Shown: positions 55,854-64,000 of the stretch, in pieces | How positions within the stretch are numbered: position 1 is the stretch's first letter | Layout: each line of letters opens with the position of its first letter | Assembly: GCF_028554725.1 (NCBI RefSeq) | Contig: NC_071670.1 | Coordinates: 29,816,001 to 29,880,000 of the forward strand | Source: Zeugodacus cucurbitae | Taxonomy: Eukaryota; Arthropoda; Insecta; Diptera; Tephritidae | Reading direction: 5' to 3' | DNA: 64,000 bases | Position numbers and translations under genes: made by a program | Notes under the pieces: generated by a model | Seen by the model: the letters and a program-made list of their open reading frames with translations, nothing else | Databases searched by the model: none | What the model was told of the DNA's origin: nothing

Positions 55854-56850
55854 ATATAATACTCGCACGTTGCGCAGAGCATTATATAATAGTTTTGTTC
55901 ACTTAACGGTTGTTTGTGTCACCAAGAAATAAAATAAAACCTTGAGGAGGTTGCTTTCGAAGATGGGCGTAATCGTACCACTGCCACGCCCACAAAATGG
56001 CGAAAACCGAAAACCTATACAGTGTCATAACTAAGCCATAAATAAAGTTATGAAAATGAAATTTGGAACAAAGGATCGCATTAGCGAGGGACACATTTGG
56101 ACGTAATTATTTTTGAAGAGTGGGCGTGATCCCGCTTCCAAAAAGGTTTTTTGTATATATCTTGCACACCAAAAAAACTGTATAATCCAAACTTTCCGCA
56201 GTCGCTTCTTTTAGCCATTTTCTCATACAGTCCAAAAATGAAAGAAATCGGATAATAACGACGCCCACCTCCCATACAAAGGTTATGTCGAAAATTACTA
56301 AAAGTGCGTTAACTCACTAACGAGAAACGTCAAATGGAAAATGGGCGTGGCGTCGCCGACTTATGGGTCAAAAGCCATATCTCAAGAACTACTCGACCGA
56401 TTTCAATGAAATTCGGTATATAACACTTTTTGACACCCTGATTACACGGGTGAAATATCGGCGAAATCGGTTCACAACCACAACTACTTCCCATATAACT
56501 CAATTTTGAATTCCATCTGTCGGTTCACTTTATAATATATATATATATGACTAATATAGGTAAATTTCTCAGATATTTTAATGTAATTCATTCCATCTGA
56601 ATTTTTTTCTTATAACAGTTTGTCTCTGCACAAAAAAAGGGTTAAAATCGGGCCATAACTTCCCCCAGACCCCATATTCCTAATTATAGGTAATATAAAA
56701 TTAAGTGAGCGTATAATCTTCTGTATTGCATCTGGGTGGTGAAAACGAGTGAAATCGGTTTAGGAATTACCTCAGCCCCATATACTATTTATGATGATTT
56801 TCGTTATTCTATTGAACTTTATGCCGAATATATGTCTCATCAAGATATCT
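55854..56850 (-). mobile_element. GTCY element lacking array and tail end
   Basis: Hairpin end ATACTCGCACGTTGCGCAGA, TTTTGTTCACTTAACGGTTG, then directly CTTGAGGAGGTTGCTTTCG, so the TATA/GTCY portion is deleted. The body is normal to TTTATGCCGAATATATGTC, where it is joined to an out-of-place internal piece (TCATCAAGATATCTAATTT) up to about 56890. Confidence 0.8.
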
Positions 56851-57499
56851 AATTTTTTACACGAGTTATCGCTGGCACAGCCGAAGAGACTACCATTTCA
56901 CATGATAAATAATAATGTATAAAGAGAAAGAGAGTAACTATACTATGGCGAATGTTACGAGAATATAAACAACTTCCCCGTAAGACTGGATATATTGTAG
57001 TGGTAAATATTTACTACGTGCTATAAATTTGTTTCATATTTATTTATTTATATTGACATTAGAAACAAATGTTGAAACTTATGAAAAGATACTTAAGCAA
57101 CAGTTGGCTCATAGCGCCTTAGAAATTACAGTATAATGTTATATATTAAAAACAGAAAGTACAAATATAAAGCATTTTTACCAAAATGTGCTGAGAATTT
57201 TACGTCAGCGGTTTTCCCATTTTTATTATGACAGCTACAGGTGGAGTTAATTTCGCTATCTCCTACTTATAGCGTATGTTGGTAAGTCGCGACAATACTG
57301 CAACGTACTGTAATGCACGTATTTATTTCAAACTATATCTGATTCTTTCTATTTACAATAAATATATCATACCCATGAGGATATTGAACGTAAACTAAAT
57401 GCTGTACTCGAGGTGTGGAAACACCCAAACCCCCCAGGTATCAAATATAAGAATCTCAGTCATTATGGCTGAATATTTATCGAAAATTTCAGTAAACTA
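56851..57499. other. Spacer, nothing recognised
   Basis: AT-rich. No long frame or family signature apart from GTCY scraps at the edges. Confidence 0.4.
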
Positions 57500-58085
57500 T
57501 GTAATTTGTTATTCGTTATTCTAGTGCCCTTTATACCGAATATATATTATATGGGGCCTTGAATACTTATGGTCTGATTTCGGCCATTTTTAGAAGGGCG
57601 ATGCCACCCTATAACTGCAGAATTTAGTGCTTACTTTATATAGTGTAAAAGTGGGCTTGGTTATTATCCGATTTCCTCCACTTTTGAACTACATATATAA
57701 TGAAATAGCTAAAAGAAACAAATCTAGAGAGTTTGTTTAATATAGCTTTAGTAGATTACAAAATATGTTGATAAAACTTAACAGGGGGATGGGTCACGCC
57801 CACTTTCCCAAAAAGCTTTCATCCACATATGCCACTTCATAGTGCGATCCTTTGAACCGAATTTTACTTTTACAACTTTATTTATGGCTTAGTTATGCCA
57901 CTTTTTATGGTTTAGGTTTTTGCAATTTTGTGGGCGTGGCAATGGTCCGATTTTGCCCATTTTCAATACCAACCTCCACAGCGTTCCTTGAACATGTCTA
58001 CCAAGTTTCATCAAGATATCTTAATTTTTACTCAAGTTATACTGGCCGTATGACAGTTATGTTACAAATATTCAGTGACAGTGTA
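57500..58085 (+). mobile_element. GTCY element fragment
   Basis: Blocks TTTATACCGAATATATATTA, GTCTGATTTCGGCCATTTTT, GTCACGCCCACTTTCCCAAA, TTTATTTATGGCTTAGTTAT and AAGTTTCATCAAGATATCTT appear in normal order. The array and hairpin end are missing. Confidence 0.75.
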
Positions 58086-58559
58086 ATATGTGGTAAAATT
58101 TACTTATTGAAAAGGGTTGTAATATCGCAATAATCGAATATGTTTTTCTTTTAATACAGTGCGTTTATAATTAGTGAACTTTTAATAAATTTTTGCAATA
58201 AAGAACTTAAATATGATTAAGTATAAAAAATTTTTAACAAGTAAGGAAGGGCTAAGTTCGGGTGTAACCGAACATTTTATACTCTCGCAATTTATTGATG
58301 TAATTTTATAAAGACAACACAATTCGACCCATATATTCGGCATAAAGTTCAATAGAATAACGAAAATCATCATAAATAGTATATAGGGACTGAGGTAATT
58401 CCTAAACCGATTTCACTCGTTTTCACCACCAAGATACAATATATCGAAGACTATACGCTCACTTAATTTAATATTACTTATAATTAGGTATATGGGATCT
58501 GGGGGAAGTTATGACCCGATTTTTATCATTTCAGGTACAGAGAGAAACTGTTATAAGAA

Positions 58560-59647
58560 ACAAGTAAGGAAGGGCTAAGTTCGGGTGTAACCGAACATTT
58601 TATACTCTCGCAATTTATTTATTTAACTTTATTTATACTATATAATACACAATTTGACCGATTTCGGTGATTTTTGGAATGGGGCTGCCACACTATAAAT
58701 ACAGTATTTGTGCAAAGTTTTGCACCGATATCTTCACTAGTGCTTACTTTATATATGTATTGTAATGTAAACGTTTCAGATCGTCTTCAAAGTTCTGGTA
58801 TATAGGAAGTAGGCGTGGTTGTGAAGCGATTTGGCCTATTTTCACAACATATCATTGGGATGTAAGGAAACTATTACAAACCAAGTTTCAATGAAATTGG
58901 TCTAGTAGTTCCTGAGATATGGTTTTTGACCCATAAGTGGGCGACGCCACGCCCATTTCCCATTTTGTAAAAAATTCTCAGTGCAGCTTCCTTCTGCCAT
59001 TTCTTATGTAAAATTTGGTGTTTCTGACGTTTTTCGTTAGGAAGTTAACTCACTTTTAGTAATTTTCAACCTAACCTTTGTATAGGAGGTGGGCGTGGTT
59101 ATGATCCGATTTCTTTGGACTGTATTAGGAAGTGGCTAAAAAAACGACTGCAGAAAGTTTGGTTTATATAGCTCTATTGGTTTGCGAGATATGTACAAAA
59201 AACTTAGTAGGGGGCGGGGCCACGCCCACTTCCCCAAAAAAATTACATCCAAATATGCCCCTTCATAGTGTGATCCTTCATACTAAATTTTATTTCCATA
59301 GCTTTATTTATGGCTTAGTTATGGCACTTTATGTATTTTCGGTTTTCGCCATTTTGTGGGCGTGGCAGTGGTCCGATTTTGCTCATTTTCGAAAGCAACC
59401 TTCCTATGGTGCCAAGAAATAAGTGTGCCAAGTTTCATCAAGATATCTTAATTTTTACTCAAGTTACAGCTCGCACAGACGGACGGACGAACCGACAGAC
59501 AGACAGGATTAGAACTCCACTCTTCACCCTGATCACTTTGGTATATATAACCCTATATCTAACTCGTTTAGTTTTGGGTGTTACAAACAACCGTTATGTG
59601 AACAAAACTATAATACTCTCTTTAGCAACATTTGTTGCGAGAGTATA
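58560..59647 (+). mobile_element. GTCY element, complete inner copy
   Basis: ACAAGTAAGGAAGGGCTAAG to CATTTGTTGCGAGAGTATAA, 1,088 bp, with intact tail terminus, array (GACGGACGGACGAACCGACA at 59479), TGATCA core and hairpin. It is inserted in the outer element in the same orientation. It is one of the best-preserved copies. Confidence 0.88.
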
Positions 59648-59653
59648 AAAAAT

Positions 59654-60783
59654 TCAGAGGGAATGAATTACATTAAAATATCTGAGGGATTTACCTATAT
59701 TTTCGGTGAACAATTAACCTTAGGCACAGCTCAAATACAGTATTTGTGTAAAGTTTTATTCCGCTAGCTTCATTGGTTCCTTATGAATACATTATAAAGT
59801 GAACGAATCAGATGGAATTCAAAATTGAGTTATATGGGAAGTAGACGTATTTGTGAACCGATATCGCCCATATTCCACCTGTGCCATCAAGGTGTCAAGA
59901 AAGTGTTATATACCGAATTTCATTGAAATCGGTCGAATAGTTCTTGAGATATGGTTTTTGACCCATAAGTGGGCGACGCCACTCCCATTTTCCATTTTGT
60001 AAAAAAATCTCAGTGGAGCTTCCTTCTGCCATTTCTTATGTAAAATTTGGTGCTTCTGAATTTTCAACCTAACCTTTGTATGGGAGGTGGGCGTGGTTAT
60101 TATCCGAGTTCTTTCATTTTTGGACTGTATAAAGAAATGGCTAAAAGAAACGACTGCAGAAAAATCAGAGGGAATGAATTACATTAAAATATCTGAGGGA
60201 TTTACCTATATTTTCGGTGAAAAATTAACCTTAGGCACTGAGTTCTTCATGTTTGATATCAGGGGCCTTGAAAAGTCATGGTCCGATTTTGACAATTTTT
60301 TCACAAGTGATGTCACAGCTCAAATACAGTATTTGTGTAAAGTTTTATTCCGCTAGTTTCATTGGTTCCTTATGAATACATTATAAAGTGAACGAATCAG
60401 ATGGAATTCAAAATTGGGTTATATGGGAAGTAGACGTAGTTGTGAACCGATTTCGCCCATATTCCACCCGTGTCATCAGGGTGTCAAGAAAGTGTTATGT
60501 ACCGAATTTCATTGAAATCGGGCGAATAGTTCTTGAGATATGGTTTTTGACCCATAAGTGGGCGACGCCACGCCCATTTTCCATTTTGTAAAAAAATCTC
60601 AGTGCAGCTTTCTTCTGCCTTTTCTTATGTAAAATTTGGTGTTTCTGACGTTTTTCGTTAGGGAGTTAATCCACTTTTAGTAATTTTCAACCTAACCTTT
60701 GTATGGGAGGTGGGCGTGGTTATTATCCGATTTCTTTCATTTTTGGACTGTATAAGGAAATGGCTGAAAGAAACGACTGCAGA
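59654..60783 (+). repeat. Tandem duplication inside the outer GTCY element
   Basis: TCAGAGGGAATGAATTACAT starts at 59654 and again at 60165, and both units run to ACGACTGCAGAAA. The second unit is longer because the first lacks about 90 bases between CTTAGGCAC and AGCTCAAATACAG. Confidence 0.9.
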
Positions 60784-61333
60784 AAGTTTGGCTTATATAG
60801 CTTTATTGGTTTGCGAGTTATATACAAAAAACCTATTTGGGGGCGGGGTCACGCCCACTTTTCCAAAAAAATTACATCCAAATGTGCCCCTCCCTAATGG
60901 GATCCTATGTTCCAAATTTCATTTTCATAACTTTATTTATGGCTTAGTTATGACACTGTTTAGGTTTTCGGTTTCCTCCATTTTGTGGGCGTGGCAGAGG
61001 ACCGATTTTGCCCATTTTCAAAAGCAACCTCCTCAGGGTGCCAAGGAACATGTGTTCCAAGTTTCATTAAGATATCTTAATTTTTACTCAAGTTATCGCT
61101 TGCACGGACAGACGGACAGACGGACAGACGGACGGACAGACATCCGGATTTCAAATCTACTCGTCATCCTGATCATTTATGTATATATAACCCCATATCT
61201 AACTCTTATATTTCTTGGTGACACAAACAACCGTTATGTGAACAAAACTATGATACTCTGTGCAACAGGTTGCGAGAGTATAAAAAGGGAGATCCGTGGG
61301 ATATATATATATATATTTGGCGTAGGAACCGCT

Positions 61334-63310
61334 TTAAGCGATTATAGCCGAATCCACCAGAGCGCGCCACTCATTCCTCCTTTTTGCTTTTTGGCGCCAA
61401 CTGGAAACACCAAGTGAAGCCAGGTCACTTTGCACTTGGTCTTTCCACCGGAGTGGAGGTCGTCCTCTTCCGCGGCTTCCTCTAGCGGGTACTGCATCGA
61501 ATACTTTCAGAGCTGGAGTGTTTTCTTCCATCCGTACAACATGACCTAGCCAGCGTAGCCGCTGTCTTTTTATTCGCTGAACTATGTCAATGTCGTCGTA
61601 TAAATCGTACAGCTCATCGTTCCATCGTCTGCGGTATACGCCGTTGCCAATGTTTAGAGGACCATAAATCTTGCGCAAAACCTTTCTCTCGAAAACCCCA
61701 AGAGTCGTCTCATCGGATGTTGTCATCGTCCACGCTTCAGCGCCATACATCAGGACGGGAATAATGAGCGACTTATAGAGTTTGATTTTGGTTCGTCGAG
61801 AGAGGACTTTACTTTTCAATTGCCTACTCAGTCCAAAGTAGCACCTGTTGGCAAGAGTGATTCTGCGTTGGATTTCAAGGCTGACATTGTTGGTGTTGTT
61901 AATGCTGGTTCCCAGATAAACGAAATTATCTACAACTTCAAAGTTATGACTGTCAACAGTGACGTGGGAGCCAAGACGCGAGTGCGCTGACTGTTTGTTT
62001 GATGACAGGAGATATTTCGTCTTGTCCTCATTCACCACCAGACCCATACGCTTCGCTTCTTTATCTAGTCTGGAAAACGCAGAACAAACGGCGCGGTTGT
62101 TGCTTCCGATGATATCAATATCATCGGCATACGCCAGGAGCTGTACACTCTTGTAGAAGATTGTACCCTCTCTATTTAGTTCTGCAGCTCGTATTATTTT
62201 TTCCAGCAATAGATTGAAGAAGTCGCACGATAGTGAGTCACCTTGTCTGAAGCCTCGTTTGGTATCGAACGGCTCGGAGAGGTCCTTCCCGATCCTGACG
62301 GAGCTTTTGGTGTTGCTCAACGTCAGCTTACATAGCCGTATTAGTTTTGCAGGGATACCAAATTCAGACATCGCGGCATAAAGGCAGCTCCTTTTCGTGC
62401 TATCGAAGGCAGCTTTAAAATCGATAAAAAGATGGTGAGTATTGATTCTTCTCTCTCGGGTTTTTTCCAAGATTTGGCGCATGGTGAATATCTGGTCCAT
62501 GGTGGATTTTCCAGGTCTAAAGCCACACTGATAAGGTCCAATCAGTTCGTTGACGGTGGGCTTTAGTCTTTCACACAATACGCTCGACAAAACCTTATAT
62601 GCGATATTGAGGAGACTTATACCACGGTAGTTGGCGCAGATTGTGGGGTCTCCCTTCTTATGGATTGGGCAGAGCACACTAAGATTCCAATCGTCAGGCA
62701 TGCTTTCTTCCGACCATATTCTACAAAGAAGCTGATGCATGCACCTTATCAGCTCTTCGCCGCCGTATTTGAATAGCTCGGCCGGTAATCCATCGGCCCC
62801 CGCCGCTTTGTTGTTCTTCAAGCGGGCAATTGCTATTCGAATTTCTTCATGGTCGGGTAATGGAACATCTATTCCATCGTCATCGATTGGGGAATCGGGT
62901 TCGCCATCTCCTGGTGTTGTACTTTCACTGCCATTGAGCAGGTCGGAGAAGTGTTCCTTCCATAATCCCAGTGTGCTCTGGACATCCGTTACCAGATTAC
63001 CTTCTCGGTCCCTACATGATAATGCTCCGGTCTTGAAACCTTCTGTTAATCGCCTCATCTTTTCATAAAATTTTCGAGCATTACCCATGTCGGCCAGCTT
63101 TTCAAGCTTTTCATACTCACGCATTTTGGCCTCTTTCTTTTTACATCTGCAAATGCGTCTCGCTTCCCTCTTCAGTTCTCGATATCTATCCCACCCCGAA
63201 CGTGTTGTGGTCGATCGCAACGTTGCGAGGTAGGCAGTCTGTTTTCTCTCCACTGCGGAACGACAATTCTCATCGTACCAACTGGTTTTTTTGGCGTTGC
63301 CGGAGACCAA
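61334..63310 (-). CDS. RTE-like LINE ORF, reverse transcriptase part
   Basis: Stop at 61334-61336; frame open to about 63310. It contains KKTSWYDENCRSAVERKQTA, the linker, the NNKAAGADGLPAELFKYGGE block, GDPTICANYRGISLLNIAYK, GFRPGKSTMDQIFTMRQ, FIDFKAAFDSTKR, GFRQGDSLSCDFFNL, LLAYADDIDIIGSNNRAVCS, and the C-terminal domain to RWLGHVVRMEENTPALKV and GVSSWRQKAKRRNEWRALV. All RT catalytic Asp positions visible by eye are kept. It is separated from the endonuclease frame by one extra T (plus strand) at 63286-63292. Confidence 0.85.
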   Translation of the reverse strand: MVSGNAKKTSWYDENCRSAVERKQTAYLATLRSTTTRSGWDRYRELKREARRICRCKKKEAKMREYEKLEKLADMGNARKFYEKMRRLTEGFKTGALSCRDREGNLVTDVQSTLGLWKEHFSDLLNGSESTTPGDGEPDSPIDDDGIDVPLPDHEEIRIAIARLKNNKAAGADGLPAELFKYGGEELIRCMHQLLCRIWSEESMPDDWNLSVLCPIHKKGDPTICANYRGISLLNIAYKVLSSVLCERLKPTVNELIGPYQCGFRPGKSTMDQIFTMRQILEKTRERRINTHHLFIDFKAAFDSTKRSCLYAAMSEFGIPAKLIRLCKLTLSNTKSSVRIGKDLSEPFDTKRGFRQGDSLSCDFFNLLLEKIIRAAELNREGTIFYKSVQLLAYADDIDIIGSNNRAVCSAFSRLDKEAKRMGLVVNEDKTKYLLSSNKQSAHSRLGSHVTVDSHNFEVVDNFVYLGTSINNTNNVSLEIQRRITLANRCYFGLSRQLKSKVLSRRTKIKLYKSLIIPVLMYGAEAWTMTTSDETTLGVFERKVLRKIYGPLNIGNGVYRRRWNDELYDLYDDIDIVQRIKRQRLRWLGHVVRMEENTPALKVFDAVPARGSRGRGRPPLRWKDQVQSDLASLGVSSWRQKAKRRNEWRALVDSAIIA

Positions 63311-64000
63311 TTGTTTCGGCTGCAGCGGTATGCAATGAGTTTGAGATGCCGTTCCACAGCTCCCTTATATCGAGATGCTGATGAGTGCTCTCAGAGAGCA
63401 GGAGTGCAAGTCGAGTAGAAAATCGTTCGGCTGTCGGTTGTGATTGCAGCTTTTCGACGTCGAACCTTCCTTGTGTTTGTTGACGGGCGTTCTTTGCTGC
63501 ACAGAGGCGAGTGCGTATCTTTGCTGCTACTAGATAATGGTCCGAGTCAATGTTTGGTCCTCGGAGCGTACGCACGTCTAAAACACTGGAGACATGTCTT
63601 CCGTCTATCACAACGTGATCGATTTGATTGCGCGTGTTTCGATCAGGGGACAGCCACGTTGCTTGATGAATTTTTTTATGCTGGAATCTGGTACTACAGA
63701 CAACCATATTTCGGGCCCCAGCGAAGTCGATCAGCCTCAGGCCGTTTGGCGATGTTTCGTCATGGAGGCTGAATTTTCCGACTGTTGTGCCAAAGACACC
63801 TTCTTTACCCACCCTGGCGTTAAAATCGCCAAGCACGATTTTGACATCGTGGCGGGGGCAGCGCTCATAGGTGCGTTCTAGGCGCTCATAGAAAGCATCT
63901 TTGGTCACATCGTCCTTCTCTTCCGTTGGGGCGTGGGCGCAAATCAGTGATATGTTGAAGAACCTCGCTTTGATGCGGATTGTGGAGGGTGAATGCCAGG
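63280..64000 (-). pseudogene. RTE-like LINE ORF, endonuclease part (frameshifted from RT, open at window edge)
   Basis: Open from base 64000 leftward (TIRIKARFFNISLICAHAPT, EEKDDVTKDAFYERLERTYE). The endonuclease motifs are VKIVLGDFNARVG (GDFNA), NGLRLIDFAGARNMVVCSTR, NTRNQIDHVVIDGRH and NIDSDHYLVA (SDH catalytic box). At 63286-63292 seven Ts replace the six found at 55310-55315 of the sister copy, so the frame leaves the family sequence after RQRQK. Apart from this single base, endonuclease and RT would form one continuous ORF; a sequencing or assembly error is as possible as a real mutation. Confidence 0.8.

Larger units (their letters stand above)
58237..61283 (+). mobile_element. GTCY element, outer copy, interrupted by a nested copy and enlarged by a tandem duplication
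   Basis: Tail end ACAAGTAAGGAAGGGCTAAG at 58237 and hairpin end CAACAGGTTGCGAGAGTATA at 61265-61282, so both termini are present. It is split at 58559/59648 by the inner copy; joining the flanks gives ...TTATAAGAA + AAAATTCAGAGGGAATG, the order seen (inverted) at 56580-56620. A long array (GGACAGACGGACAGACGGAC and more) lies at 61104-61141 next to the CCTGATCATTTATGTATATA core. Confidence 0.85.
61301..64000 (-). mobile_element. RTE-like LINE, long copy running off the right edge
   Basis: The 3' end at the left is GGTTCCTACGCCAAATATAT with a (TA)n tail at 61301-61316. It continues to the window edge with EN and RT domains present and only one break seen. It is closely similar to the copy at 53330-55723, suggesting recent activity of the family. 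Confidence 0.88.

Overview
The window looks like nuclear DNA of a higher fly (Brachycera, possibly a tephritid). It is AT-rich and gene-poor. Its exons carry CAX/opa-type repeats, it has long non-coding spacers and CA and TA microsatellites, and its mobile-element families are typical of flies. The species is an inference from style and family resemblance; nothing in the sequence names it. There is no bacterial-type gene organisation, CRISPR array or operon.

Layout. 2-2161 (+) is the end of a large single-frame exon encoding a His/Gln-rich disordered protein, open at the left edge, followed by a run of polyadenylation signals. 2.2-8 kb is mostly unique spacer with two small candidate coding elements: a 36-codon membrane-peptide ORF at 6416 and a possible first exon with a perfect splice donor at 6815. 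8-34 kb is spacer with decayed mobile elements: RTE-like LINE 3' fragments, an internally deleted mariner beside a dead Tc1-like transposase, an RNase H-bearing LINE, a hAT relic, an unassigned repeated family (28676-29977) and a mariner relic. 34.3-38.0 kb is a three-level nest: GTCY element, Helitron, GTCY element. 39385-40186 holds the clearest intact gene: a TATA/Inr promoter driving a single-exon secreted protein with an acidic repeat half and an Arg/Pro/Asn repeat half. 42.3-52 kb is a dense mosaic: a Tigger-like MITE, a Tc1-like MITE, two BEL/Pao pieces, a Jockey-type LINE, and inside the LINE a 2.7-kb TIR transposon with its own ORF. That transposon also contains a near-perfect copy of a 1-kb segment lying 5.3 kb upstream, flanked by a 143-bp direct duplication. 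52-64 kb alternates GTCY elements with two long minus-strand RTE-like LINE copies; the second runs off the right edge and is broken only by one extra base in a homopolymer.

The dominant sequence is one non-autonomous family of about 1.1-1.2 kb with about seventeen whole or partial copies. It carries a (GTCY)n array, a core with TGATCA followed by TATATA, a terminal hairpin, and short inverted repeats at both ends. From memory this matches the Drosophila mini-me/DINE-1 (Helentron-associated) design. I call it the 'GTCY element'.

Only the left-edge exon, the secreted repeat protein and perhaps the two small elements near 6.4-6.9 kb look like host genes. Everything else with coding capacity is transposon-derived. 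Family names come from recognising motifs by eye, with no database search.
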